From assembly GCA_902803035.1 (NCBI GenBank), contig CADCON010000060.1, forward strand, positions 1 to 15,350: a DNA stretch of 15,350 nt. Direction: 5' to 3'. Under the pieces are notes generated by a model. It ran no database searches, was not told the origin of the DNA, and was given only the letters and a program-made list of their open reading frames with translations. Each line of letters opens with the position of its first letter. Position 1 is the stretch's first letter. Below are positions 8,000 through 15,292 of the stretch, piece after piece. The stretch is from an uncultured Ruminococcus sp. (GTDB taxonomy: Bacteria; Bacillota; Clostridia; Oscillospirales; Acutalibacteraceae). A program made the position numbers and the translations under genes.

Positions 8000-9640
8000 T
8001 TACTCCACAGAGAGAATGTAATAATAGACGGGCTGACCGCCGTTGACCAGCGTAACCTCTACGTTCTTGGCGATCTTGTTCTCAATGTACTTGCGGGTCT
8101 CCTCCGCTTCGTCATCGGTAACGCCTTCGCCGTAAATCAATGTGATGAAGGAGGAGCTCTTGGTGATCATCTGCTTGGCGAGCTTGGCAATTGCCTTGCT
8201 GCGGCTCTTTTCGGTGAAGGTGAGCTTGCCGTTGACCAGACCGAGAATCTCGCCTTCCTTGATCTTCTTGTCGTTGAATTCGGAATTTCTGGCGGCATAG
8301 GTGATCTGGCCGGTGCCGACCTTCTCGGCAGCCTTGTACATATCGACGGCGTTCTCGTCGATGGTGCTGTCGGGATCAAATGCCAGCATGGCGGTAAGAC
8401 CCTGCGGAATGGTCCTGGTGGGAAGCACGACGACCCTTCTGTCGGCAAGCGGAATCGCCTGCTCGGCCGCCATGATGATGTTCTTGTTGTTGGGCAGAAC
8501 GAAAACGGTTGCCGCGGCTGTCGCCTGCACCGCTTCGAGAATGTCCTCGGTGGAGGGATTCATGGTCTGACCGCCCGAAACAACGTTCTCGCAGCCGAGA
8601 TCATGGAAGAGCGAAACAAGTCCTTCGCCCGCCGCCACCGCGACAAAGCCGATTTCTCCCTCGACGGGATCGACTCTTTCGAGCTTCTTGGGAGCTGCCG
8701 CGCCGGCATTCTCGTGCTGCTTACGCATATTCTCGATTTTATTGGAAATCAGGCTGCCGTAGGTAAGACCCCTTGTGATGGCTTCGCCCGGCTGATTGGT
8801 ATGAACGTGTACCTTGATGATTTCCTCATCGTCAACAACCACAACGCAGTCGCCGATGCTCTCAAGGAATGTCCTGAGCTTGGCGGGATCGGTGTCATTT
8901 TCCTTCTCGACAATGAATTCGGTGCAGTAGGTGAAATTGATTACCTCGTCAAACTGAGCGACGGTGCTCTTGAAGGAATCTACATCACCCTGCGGGGCAG
9001 CGGAATCGGCGACCTCGCTGGCGGCAATAATGCCGTCGCGGAAGACCGACTGCATTCCGCGGAAGATATAGCACAGGCCCTGTCCGCCCGCGTCCACCAC
9101 GCCGGCTCTCTTGAGCACGGGCAGCAGTTCGGGGGTGGTTTCCAGCGCGTCCTCGGCAGCATTGCAGATCTCGTCCCAGACGTAGTTGGCGTCGTTATTG
9201 AAGCTGGCGGCGACGCGTCCTCTTTCCGCAGCCACACGGCCGACGGTGAGAATGGTGCCCTCGGTGGGCTTCATGACTGCCTTGTAAGCGGCTTCGACGC
9301 CGAGTGTGAGCGCATTGGCCAGATCCGTGCCGGTGGCATTCTCAACGCCCTTCAGACCCTTGGAAAAGCCACGGAAAAGCAGCGACGTAATAACGCCGGA
9401 ATTGCCTCTCGCGCCCCTGAGCAGAGCGGAAGCGGCCTTGGCAGCCACCACGCCCGCGGGCTCATCGTCGCTCATCTGAAGCATTTCCTTGCGGGCGGCC
9501 GACATTGTCATGGACATATTGGTGCCGGTATCTCCGTCCGGAACGGGGAAGATGTTCAGCTCGTCAACTGAACGCTTCTTGTTTTCGATCAAATTTGCGC
9601 CGGAAATGATAGCATCGCGCAAAACACTGCCTTTAATCAC
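8000..9640 (-). CDS. fakA: DAK2-domain protein, fatty acid kinase FakA-like (YloV family)
   Basis: FakA is the ATP-binding subunit that phosphorylates fatty acids held by a FakB (DegV-type) partner, feeding host or recycled fatty acids into phospholipid synthesis. The 546-residue product begins with a DhaL/DAK2 domain: N-I-F-P-V-P-D-G-D-T-G-T-N-M at about 29-42 supplies the Mg-ATP aspartates, followed by R-G-A-R-G-N-S-G-V-I. The C-terminal half is the family's second domain and ends in the typical N-G-G-Q-P-V-Y-Y-Y-I-L-S-V-E. I use the GTG at 9640 because GGGAG at 9653-9649 is 8 bases before it and overlaps the other possible GTG at 9649. No fakB gene lies in the window, and the usual Asp23-family gene (yloU) is not immediately upstream. 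Fatty acid kinase activity is inferred from family; the older name is dihydroxyacetone kinase-like. Confidence 0.9.
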   Translation of the reverse strand: MIKGSVLRDAIISGANLIENKKRSVDELNIFPVPDGDTGTNMSMTMSAARKEMLQMSDDEPAGVVAAKAASALLRGARGNSGVITSLLFRGFSKGLKGVENATGTDLANALTLGVEAAYKAVMKPTEGTILTVGRVAAERGRVAASFNNDANYVWDEICNAAEDALETTPELLPVLKRAGVVDAGGQGLCYIFRGMQSVFRDGIIAASEVADSAAPQGDVDSFKSTVAQFDEVINFTYCTEFIVEKENDTDPAKLRTFLESIGDCVVVVDDEEIIKVHVHTNQPGEAITRGLTYGSLISNKIENMRKQHENAGAAAPKKLERVDPVEGEIGFVAVAAGEGLVSLFHDLGCENVVSGGQTMNPSTEDILEAVQATAAATVFVLPNNKNIIMAAEQAIPLADRRVVVLPTRTIPQGLTAMLAFDPDSTIDENAVDMYKAAEKVGTGQITYAARNSEFNDKKIKEGEILGLVNGKLTFTEKSRSKAIAKLAKQMITKSSSFITLIYGEGVTDDEAEETRKYIENKIAKNVEVTLVNGGQPVYYYILSVE

Positions 9641-9739
9641 AGCAAGCACTCCCTAAGTATTAAGATTTTCATCGCAGATGAAACAGTATTTCTCCTGAAA
9701 CAGCCAAAGATGACGCCCCAAGATTACTTTATCATATGG

Positions 9740-9768
9740 ATTATAGCACAAAGTAAATAATTTTACAA
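9740..9768 (-). promoter_or_regulatory. Strong promoter of the fakA-recG operon
   Basis: Read on the - strand, TTGTAA (9763-9768) and TATAAT (9740-9745) are 17 bases apart, with TGC directly before the -10. Transcription would start near 9733, giving a leader of about 90 bases. The surrounding 9746-9817 region is very A/T-rich; no clear terminator for the upstream lipoprotein gene is seen there. Confidence 0.8.
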
Positions 9769-9817
9769 TGCAATAATAGCAGTTTTTTGAAATAAAACAA
9801 TAAATATTTTGTTAATT

Positions 9818-11446
9818 TTATGATTCGTCCTCTGATGAGGGGCCGGTTTTGGTCACTTTCCACTTCTGCATATCGTAAAACAACTGATCCTCGCAGATTT
9901 CGCCCACGCCCTCGATGGAGCGGGCGTAAACCGCCATGCCCATGCGATAGCACAGCGGAATAAAGGGAAGCTCCCCTTCAAATGACTGAATGAAATCCTC
10001 CAGCTTTCCCAGACCCAGTCTGTAATTGGTGTAGGTCCGCACGCTGTCATACGGAACAGGCCCGTTGTAAAGCCCTTCTTCGGGGGTGAAAAGCCTGCCG
10101 ATGTCCATGTCGTTCTGCACGGCGTACTCCGCGAGATACAGGTGATATTTCCCCTCCGAAGCGCGTTTGATCAGCCCCTGACCGGATATTTCGGTGATAT
10201 CGACATTGATGCCCACCCGCGCCAGCTGGTTCCTGATGCTCTCCGCCGCCGCCATGTGCCGGGGATTCCTGCGGCAGATCAGCAGATTGAAGGAAAGCTG
10301 CTTGCCGCCCTGGTCCTCGCGTATGCCGTTGTTGACAATGACATATCCCGACTGGTCGAGGGCGTCTTTGGCAAGGCTGACGCTCGAACGCCCGCTGCCG
10401 GTCTGATACTGCGCCGCTTCCTTCCAGTTGGGCGTGAAGGGGCCGGTGGCGGCGAGTGCCATTCCCCCGAATCCCGCCGCCGCGACCTCCGTATTGCTGA
10501 TGGCGTAGCTGATGGCGTGACGGACATTTTCGTCCGCGAGGGCGGTGTCATTCGTATTGACGCCCAGATAGAGAAGGTGGTTGATATCCACTTTGCGGTA
10601 GTTGGCATTGACGTTTTTCGGCGTCCCGTCCCGCATATCGGTGTACATATAGGAAACTGTCCCTATTTCAATGCTGTGGACAATGCTTTCCACCGTGGGA
10701 AGTTCCTTAAGCGCGATGGTTTCAACGGAAACGCCGTCGGGATTGTACCACTTGCCATTCCTGACCAGCAGCGTCCTGTCCGGGGTGACGCCATCGGACA
10801 GCGTGGCGAATTTATACCGCCCGCTGCCTAGGGGGGGAAGGTTCTTGTTTGCCTTGGGATCATAGTGGACAATCGGAAAATCCAGCAGCCGGAAGGAATT
10901 GACGTGTTCATTCTTCATCATGAAGGTCACGGTCATTCCCTTCGCCGAACACGAAGTCACATTCTGAAGCTGTTCATAATAACAGCTCTCCTTCCGCGAC
11001 GCCAGATAAAAGGAATAGCTGATGTCGTCGGAGGTCAGCGGGTCGCCGTTGGAAAAGACGATGCCCGAACGGATTTTCACCGTGACGATGGTATGGTCAA
11101 TCTTCACCGATTTGGCGATGACGTATTCCGGCTCAAAATCGGGATTGATCTGGATCATGCTGTCGTAGAGAAGATAACAGATGTTTTTCGTCAGCGTGGA
11201 CTGGCAGGTATAGGGATTGAAATCGTCGCCGGCGGTATAGGCAAGCGTCATGTCTGTTTCGCCGTTCCTGCCGAGGTCGATTTTGTTGTCGGTGTCGAGC
11301 GAGGTGTGATAGAGCTGCGAACGCCGCTCTTCCGCCGCCTTCCAGTCGTAATCGGTATCATCGCAGCCCGTAAGCGCGAAAAGCGCGGCAGCGGCCAGAA
11401 ATGCCGCCATCAGACGCGCCGCGATGCTCTTTTTTGGGGCGTTCAA
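9818..11446 (-). CDS. Peptide-type ABC transporter substrate-binding lipoprotein (SBP family 5)
   Basis: The start is taken as TTG 11446, since AGGAGGTG (11460-11453) lies 6 bases before it; an in-frame ATG at 11464 has no Shine-Dalgarno sequence and would place that site inside the gene. The product is 542 residues. It has a short basic N-terminus, a hydrophobic stretch and a lipobox L-T-G-C with the lipidated Cys at 28, so it is anchored outside the membrane. The body matches family 5 extracellular solute-binding proteins (OppA/DppA type), including the region V-K-I-R-S-G-I-V-F-S-N-G-D-P-L-T-S-D-D-I about 100 residues into the mature protein. These proteins deliver oligopeptides, nickel or other small ligands to an ABC permease. 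No permease or ATPase gene is nearby, so it is an orphan whose partner and ligand are unknown. It follows ymdB by 24 bases and is probably co-transcribed with it. Confidence 0.88.
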   Translation of the reverse strand: MNAPKKSIAARLMAAFLAAAALFALTGCDDTDYDWKAAEERRSQLYHTSLDTDNKIDLGRNGETDMTLAYTAGDDFNPYTCQSTLTKNICYLLYDSMIQINPDFEPEYVIAKSVKIDHTIVTVKIRSGIVFSNGDPLTSDDISYSFYLASRKESCYYEQLQNVTSCSAKGMTVTFMMKNEHVNSFRLLDFPIVHYDPKANKNLPPLGSGRYKFATLSDGVTPDRTLLVRNGKWYNPDGVSVETIALKELPTVESIVHSIEIGTVSYMYTDMRDGTPKNVNANYRKVDINHLLYLGVNTNDTALADENVRHAISYAISNTEVAAAGFGGMALAATGPFTPNWKEAAQYQTGSGRSSVSLAKDALDQSGYVIVNNGIREDQGGKQLSFNLLICRRNPRHMAAAESIRNQLARVGINVDITEISGQGLIKRASEGKYHLYLAEYAVQNDMDIGRLFTPEEGLYNGPVPYDSVRTYTNYRLGLGKLEDFIQSFEGELPFIPLCYRMGMAVYARSIEGVGEICEDQLFYDMQKWKVTKTGPSSEDES

Positions 11447-11470
11447 GCCGCTCACCTCCTGCATTCTGTG

Positions 11471-12256
11471 TCAATCCCTGATATTCAGCCTTTCCACATC
11501 GACGGTTTTGCCGGTCTTTTCATCAATCGAAAAAATCACGGCGTTGATCATGCATTCCCCGTCGGCGTAAGGCAGACGCACGGGCATTTTGGTCTTCATT
11601 TTCTCTATGGCGGATTCCACCGTCACCCCGATCACGGAATGGATCGGCCCGGTCATTCCCACGTCGGTAATGAAGCCGGTGCCGTGGGGCAGAATCTGCT
11701 CGTCGGCGGTCTGCACGTGGGTGTGGGTGCCGAAGACCGCGCTGACCCTGCCGTCGAGATAGCCCGCGAGGGCGCGCTTTTCCGCGGTTGCCTCGGCGTG
11801 AAGATCCATGATGATGATCTTTTCCTCTATCGTTTCAAGCAGGGCATCGGACGTGGCAAAGGGGCAGTCCAGCACGGGATTCATGCTCACGGTTCCCATC
11901 ATATTCAGCACCCTGATGCGCGCCCGTCCGAGATCGATGACGTCGCTGCCGGTGCCGGGCGCCTTGGGCGGGTAATTCGCGGGACGGATCACCGGAAGAC
12001 TGACGTTCTCGTAAAGCGAATAGCTCTCCTTGCGCTGGAACGAATGATTGCCGGTGGTAATCAGATCCACGCCGCAATTGAAAAGATAATCCGCCGAATC
12101 GGGCGTAATGCCGTTGGTGTCGGCGGAATTCTCACCGTTGGCGATGACCGCGTCGATTCTTTTCAGCTTTTTGATCGTGGAAAGACGCCTGTGCAGCATT
12201 TTCAATCCCACTGTGCCAATCACGTCGCCGATGCAAAGGACATTGATCATATTCAT
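11471..12256 (-). CDS. ymdB: YmdB-family metallophosphoesterase
   Basis: The 261-residue product belongs to the YmdB family (TIGR00282), dinuclear-metal enzymes that hydrolyse cyclic nucleotides such as 2',3'- and 3',5'-cAMP and affect biofilm and motility gene expression in Bacillus. All expected metal and catalytic motifs are visible: G-D-V-I-G (Asp11), N-G-E-N (Glu42), T-G-N-H (Asn70, His71), D-L-H-A-E-A-T-A-E-K (His153), G-T-H-T-H (His178, His180), and I-T-D-V-G-M-T-G near 197-203. The ATG at 12256 has AGAAGGAG about 6 bases upstream. In Bacillus the gene sits next to rny (RNase Y). Here the upstream neighbour, 37 bases away, is a TIM-barrel gene instead, and the downstream neighbour is the orphan lipoprotein. 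The natural substrate is not settled even in model species. Confidence 0.94.
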   Translation of the reverse strand: MNMINVLCIGDVIGTVGLKMLHRRLSTIKKLKRIDAVIANGENSADTNGITPDSADYLFNCGVDLITTGNHSFQRKESYSLYENVSLPVIRPANYPPKAPGTGSDVIDLGRARIRVLNMMGTVSMNPVLDCPFATSDALLETIEEKIIIMDLHAEATAEKRALAGYLDGRVSAVFGTHTHVQTADEQILPHGTGFITDVGMTGPIHSVIGVTVESAIEKMKTKMPVRLPYADGECMINAVIFSIDEKTGKTVDVERLNIRD

Positions 12257-12293
12257 TATCCACTCCTTCTGTTTTCAAAAGATGTAATGGGAG

Positions 12294-13121
12294 TTAACTA
12301 TTTGTAAACATTGCTTTTTCCGCTTCGCTCAGCTTCATTGAAAGGAAATTGAGCGACAGGCCGATTTCCTCCGCGCTGCGGAAGGCGTCATTGTAGACCT
12401 CGATCATCCAGTACGCCCTGTCGTCCTCACCGCTCATCGCCCTCCGGAGGGCGGCAAAATCCGACACGCCCTTGCCGGGAAGCAGGCAGTCGTGCTCCCG
12501 GTCGTAATCGCTGATATGAATCACGCGGACATGACCGCTGACCGCGCGGAGAAATTCCGTCTGATCGAAACCCGCGCGGCGCGCCTGCTTGTTATCGAAC
12601 GTAAAGAGAGCCTTGTCCCCCAGGTATTCGATCATGCGGCGGCAGAAGGTGGGGGTCTGGGCGATGTGGGTGTAGACATTCTCGTGCAGCAGCGTGACGC
12701 CGAAGGAACGCGCGCATTCAAAGATCATATTGTACCGCTCTATGTATTCGTCCTGCGGCACCATCACCCGTATCTTGCCCACATTCAGACCGCCGTGGAA
12801 CACCACATACTCCGCCCCCAGAAAGGCCGCCGTCTGGAAAATCTGCTTGTAAATCTCCAGACCGTCGGCAAAGCGGCGTTCGCAGTAATCCGAAAAGAAC
12901 ATGGCGGATTCCAGCGCGCTGTAGAAGGGATGCACGGAATGAATCCGCCCGCCGTAATGCCGCAGCATTTTTTTCAGTTCCTTCAGATAGTGCCTGTCCA
13001 GCTCGGAAAAGGTGCTGAAATGTATCTCAAAGTGCCTGACGCCGGCTTCCAATCCGTTGCGGAGGGCCAGCTCGGTCGCCAGCGGATAGAAGCAGGATGT
13101 AGACATTCCGACCGTCGCCAT
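12294..13121 (-). CDS. Sugar phosphate isomerase/epimerase-like TIM-barrel protein (AP endonuclease 2 family)
   Basis: The 275-residue product has the xylose isomerase-like TIM-barrel fold shared by sugar isomerases, inositol enzymes and endonuclease IV. Likely metal-binding residues occur at the strand ends: Glu32 (F-E-I-H-F), His64 (S-V-H-P-F), His109 (V-F-H-G-G), Glu147 (L-L-H-E-N), Asp176 (F-T-F-D-N-K-Q-A), His202 (V-I-H-I-S-D) and Glu241 (M-I-E-V-Y). The L-P-G-K-G-V-S-D-F stretch at 214-222 is also typical. The reaction cannot be deduced: DNA-repair and sugar-isomerase members share this pattern, and the length and the H-I-S-D-Y-D segment favour a small-molecule role. The ATG has GGAAAGGAG about 9 bases upstream. 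It is the first gene of a - strand unit with ymdB and the lipoprotein, driven from 13225-13253. Confidence 0.8.
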   Translation of the reverse strand: MATVGMSTSCFYPLATELALRNGLEAGVRHFEIHFSTFSELDRHYLKELKKMLRHYGGRIHSVHPFYSALESAMFFSDYCERRFADGLEIYKQIFQTAAFLGAEYVVFHGGLNVGKIRVMVPQDEYIERYNMIFECARSFGVTLLHENVYTHIAQTPTFCRRMIEYLGDKALFTFDNKQARRAGFDQTEFLRAVSGHVRVIHISDYDREHDCLLPGKGVSDFAALRRAMSGEDDRAYWMIEVYNDAFRSAEEIGLSLNFLSMKLSEAEKAMFTNS

Positions 13122-13163
13122 AGGGCAAGACTCCTTTCCGGTCAGTTTCCATAATCTGATGTA

Positions 13164-13192
13164 TTCCCTGATCGCGCGGGATATGATAGAAT
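13164..13192 (+). promoter_or_regulatory. Possible promoter of the small membrane protein gene
   Basis: An extended -10 TGATAGAAT (13184-13192) has a weak -35 TTCCCT (13164-13169) 17 bases before it. Transcription would start near 13199, about 54 bases upstream of the ATG. It would overlap at its 5' end with the divergent transcript of the TIM-barrel gene. Confidence 0.4.
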
Positions 13193-13224
13193 AGTTCTGC
13201 GCCGGGTAGAGCGGCGTGAATTAC

Positions 13225-13253
13225 ATTATAGATGATTGCGGAGGATTAATCAA
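13225..13253 (-). promoter_or_regulatory. Promoter of the TIM-barrel/ymdB/lipoprotein unit
   Basis: On the - strand, TTGATT (13248-13253) and a perfect TATAAT (13225-13230) are 17 bases apart. Transcription would start near 13218, giving a leader of almost 100 bases. The -35 box overlaps the translation start of the divergent small gene. Confidence 0.7.
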
Positions 13254-13519
13254 TGTCAGAACCGAAATTTTCTTTTTTTTGCATAAAATTATGCGGCCGC
13301 GCGCGTCAATATCTTTGCTTTGTCACGGCGGTCTACATCATTTCCGGCGTGATATGCGCGGGACTGTACATGAACGTCTTCGGCTTTATCGGCAGCGTCC
13401 CTTCCGTCATTCTTGCCGACGAGCTGTTTCACAGCATGATCCGGAGCGCGGCGGCGGCGGCGATGATGGCGCTGACCATCGACCTGCTGTCGGCAATGTA
13501 CGGGGAACACGACAACTGA
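13253..13519 (+). CDS. Small hydrophobic membrane protein of unknown function
   Basis: The 88-residue product starts at an ATG with a clear GGAGG site (13240-13244) 8 bases upstream, which is the main evidence that it is a real gene. Residues 20-40 are strongly hydrophobic, residues 42-55 moderately so, and residues 62-82 form another Ala/Met/Leu-rich segment, so two or three membrane helices are likely. The N-terminus is basic (two Lys, two Arg among the first 18) and the C-terminus is acidic (G-E-H-D-N). I do not recognise a family. It is divergent from the TIM-barrel gene and its stop is 3 bases from the stop of the convergent amidohydrolase. No terminator is seen between them. Confidence 0.7.
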   Translation: MSEPKFSFFCIKLCGRARQYLCFVTAVYIISGVICAGLYMNVFGFIGSVPSVILADELFHSMIRSAAAAAMMALTIDLLSAMYGEHDN

Positions 13520-13522
13520 TCT

Positions 13523-14314
13523 TCAGGACAGGCCAAACAGCCGGCAGGCGTTGCCGCACATCAAAAGGTCATATTCTTCCGGCGACACCCATTCCCTGAA
13601 CTGCCCCAGATACACCCGGTAGAAGGGATGGTTGTAGGTATCCGGGCCGTCGATGGGGTTATCCGTGCCGAAAAGCAGCTTGTGCGCGCCGTATTTCCGG
13701 ATCAGCTTCCGTCCCGCTTCCGGCCTGACCCACGCCGTATCCCCATAGAGATTGGGCAGCGCGCCGATCAGTTCAGTCGCTTCCTCGTTGTCGGTGACCA
13801 GCCCCACATGGGCCATGATGAAATTGACCGCCGGATGCGCTTTGGCGACTTCATAGACAAACCGTGGCTGCGAAAATTCGTCGTCCGCGGAATGAACCAG
13901 CACCGGCAGCCCGCTTTCGGCGGCAAAGGCAAGATACGGCTCCACCTGCGGCGCGGTAATGGGCAGCATGGAATAGTAGGGATGGAATTTCAGCCCCTTG
14001 ACGTATGTCCCGCCACGGTCCGCCAGCGCGGCGAAGGCGTCATTGAATCCCTCCGTGCGCGGTCTGCACCAGAGCAGGACGCCGATCCTTCCGTCATTCC
14101 GACGGGCGAAAGCGATCGCCTCCTCGTTGGCGGACACCTGATGATATGGCCAGTCATCCGGCAGCGGCGAAAGATTCTCGTTGCATTCCGCGCCGGTAAT
14201 GGGCGACACCAGAGAATAATCAATTCCGTAACGCTTCATGGAACCGATCACATCATCGGGCTTCATATCGAAACGCCCGAAACAGCCTATATGCACATGA
14301 GAATCAATGATCAC
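13523..14314 (-). CDS. Amidohydrolase-2 family metal-dependent hydrolase
   Basis: The 263-residue product is a TIM-barrel amidohydrolase of the amidohydrolase-2 type, a family that includes decarboxylases and hydrolases of small ring or carboxylate compounds. The signature residues are visible in order: D-S-H-V-H (His6, His8), K-G-L-K-F-H-P (His111), L-V-H-S-A-D-D (His141), M-A-H-V-G (His169) and F-G-T-D-N-P (Asp218). With these intact it should bind a metal and be active, but its substrate cannot be deduced. It begins at GTG 14314, with GGGGGAG 8 bases upstream; the nearby ATG runs straight into a stop. It lies 26 bases after the metallophosphoesterase and forms an operon with it. Length is at the short end for the family. 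Confidence 0.88.
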   Translation of the reverse strand: MIIDSHVHIGCFGRFDMKPDDVIGSMKRYGIDYSLVSPITGAECNENLSPLPDDWPYHQVSANEEAIAFARRNDGRIGVLLWCRPRTEGFNDAFAALADRGGTYVKGLKFHPYYSMLPITAPQVEPYLAFAAESGLPVLVHSADDEFSQPRFVYEVAKAHPAVNFIMAHVGLVTDNEEATELIGALPNLYGDTAWVRPEAGRKLIRKYGAHKLLFGTDNPIDGPDTYNHPFYRVYLGQFREWVSPEEYDLLMCGNACRLFGLS

Positions 14315-14340
14315 GGCATTATCTCCCCCTTCTCATCAGC

Positions 14341-15018
14341 TCAGAGCTGAATCACTCTGTTGAATACCACGGAATGCCGGTCGTCCACATCGTAGTCCAG
14401 ATGAAAATGCCCGAAATACCAGTGGCGATAGGCGACGGACGTCTTCAGCTCCTCCAAGAACGGCATCAGCTCGTCGATTTCCGATCTTCTGGGGGCAATC
14501 AGGCGCGCAATGGAGCGCGGCGCGTCGTGGGTGATCATATAATCTACCTGATTGTCGCAAAGGGCGAGATTCTGACGCGCGCGGAGGCGTTCCTCTTCAT
14601 CCGGCATTTCCTGCGGCCACCACGAAACGCCCTCGACGCGGTATTCCATGTCGGTGGAACGCGCGCCGCCCATGGCGAAGAATGTCATTCCCTCCAGCCG
14701 GAAGACATATCCCCGCATGAGGTGAATGACCGACGGGCGGATAAACTGCACCATGCCGCCGTTCCAGCTCTGCTGTTCATAGGCTGACAGCGCGTCAAAA
14801 TTCTCATGGTTCCCGTCGACAAAAAGCGTGGTGAAGTTCTTCTTTTCCATCCAGTTGAGCCAGTAATCATCTCTTCTGTCGCCGTACCATACGCCCCCGA
14901 AATCGCCGCAAATGATGACATAATCATTCTTGGTGAGCTTTTTCCCCATCGGAAAGCAATCCGAATTCAGCTTCTGTATATCGTAATCGATATGTGTGTC
15001 GCCTGTAATGAAAATCAT
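14341..15018 (-). CDS. Calcineurin-like metallophosphoesterase
   Basis: The start is taken as ATG 15018, giving 225 residues, because AAAAAGGAG lies 9 bases before it; a TTG (15051) and an ATG (15027) in frame upstream are badly placed. The fold's five motifs are present: G-D-T-H (Asp7, His9), G-D-F (Asp39), G-N-H-E (Asn70, His71), T-H-D (His164) and G-H-F-H (His204, His206). These bind two metal ions and hydrolyse phosphodiesters or phosphomonoesters; the physiological substrate is unknown. The start M-I-F-I-T-G-D-T-H and the stretch Y-V-I-I-C-G-D-F-G-G are typical of a widespread Firmicutes and mobile-element group. The usual Gly-Asp after GDTH is replaced by Ile-Asp. It is first in a two-gene operon with the amidohydrolase. 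Confidence 0.9.
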   Translation of the reverse strand: MIFITGDTHIDYDIQKLNSDCFPMGKKLTKNDYVIICGDFGGVWYGDRRDDYWLNWMEKKNFTTLFVDGNHENFDALSAYEQQSWNGGMVQFIRPSVIHLMRGYVFRLEGMTFFAMGGARSTDMEYRVEGVSWWPQEMPDEEERLRARQNLALCDNQVDYMITHDAPRSIARLIAPRRSEIDELMPFLEELKTSVAYRHWYFGHFHLDYDVDDRHSVVFNRVIQL

Positions 15019-15071
15019 TGCGGCCATCTCCTTTTTCTGATGTCTATTCAAATAACGCGCTTATCGGATTT

Positions 15072-15100
15072 ATCATAACACATTTTCTCTCCCTTTTCAA
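15072..15100 (-). promoter_or_regulatory. Promoter of the metallophosphoesterase-amidohydrolase operon
   Basis: On the - strand, TTGAAA (15095-15100) and TATGAT (15072-15077) are 17 bases apart, with TGT directly before the -10. Transcription would start near 15065, about 47 bases before the chosen ATG. Confidence 0.7.
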
Positions 15101-15210
15101 GGAGAATCAGAGAATACGTCGTCAATTATTTCCGGATTGACCGGGAAGCGGCGGGGCATTCAACCGGCCGGGCGGCGGGCTGATTTTTTTCAGAAAATCG
15201 CGCAAGGCAC

Positions 15211-15239
15211 TTGACATTCCGCCGGAAATATGCTAAACT
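15211..15239 (+). promoter_or_regulatory. Consensus promoter of the rpsF operon
   Basis: A perfect -35 box TTGACA (15211-15216), a 17-base spacer and TAAACT (15234-15239) preceded by TGC form the best promoter in the window. An A/T-rich stretch (about 15181-15198, including seven T) lies at roughly -48 to -65 and could act as an UP element. A strong promoter suits a ribosomal protein operon. Transcription would start near 15246. Confidence 0.85.
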
Positions 15240-15243
15240 AGCT

Positions 15244-15292
15244 TTGTTGCGCAATTGGCGCGACAATATCCTTGCTCCGAGAGAAACGGAGC
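15244..15292 (+). promoter_or_regulatory. Two tandem hairpins in the leader of the rpsF gene
   Basis: The first stem pairs 15244-15252 with 15258-15266 (nine pairs, one of them G-U, 5-base loop). The second pairs 15274-15279 with 15287-15292 (six pairs, 7-base A/G-rich loop). Both lie between the predicted transcription start and the ribosome binding site, although the first two bases of stem one may precede the start. Many rpsF leaders bind the S6:S18 complex and shut off translation; whether this leader has that motif cannot be decided by eye. Confidence 0.4.

Noticed and set aside
8603..9571. 322-codon open frame on the + strand
   Set aside because: It is antisense to the fakA-like gene, whose motifs are complete, and has no recognisable domain or ribosome binding site.
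9780..9817. A/T-rich stretch after the lipoprotein gene as a possible terminator
   Set aside because: Only poorly matched A/T pairs can be drawn and no G/C stem is present, so no intrinsic terminator can be claimed.
10865..12307. 480-codon open frame on the + strand
   Set aside because: It runs antisense through both the lipoprotein gene and ymdB, is rich in His/Gly/Arg/Ile, and crosses two clearly real genes. It is a shadow frame.
15162..15190. GC-rich segment followed by seven T as a possible + strand terminator
   Set aside because: No stem longer than a few pairs sits directly before the T-run, and no + strand gene precedes it. An UP-like role for the following promoter is at least as likely.
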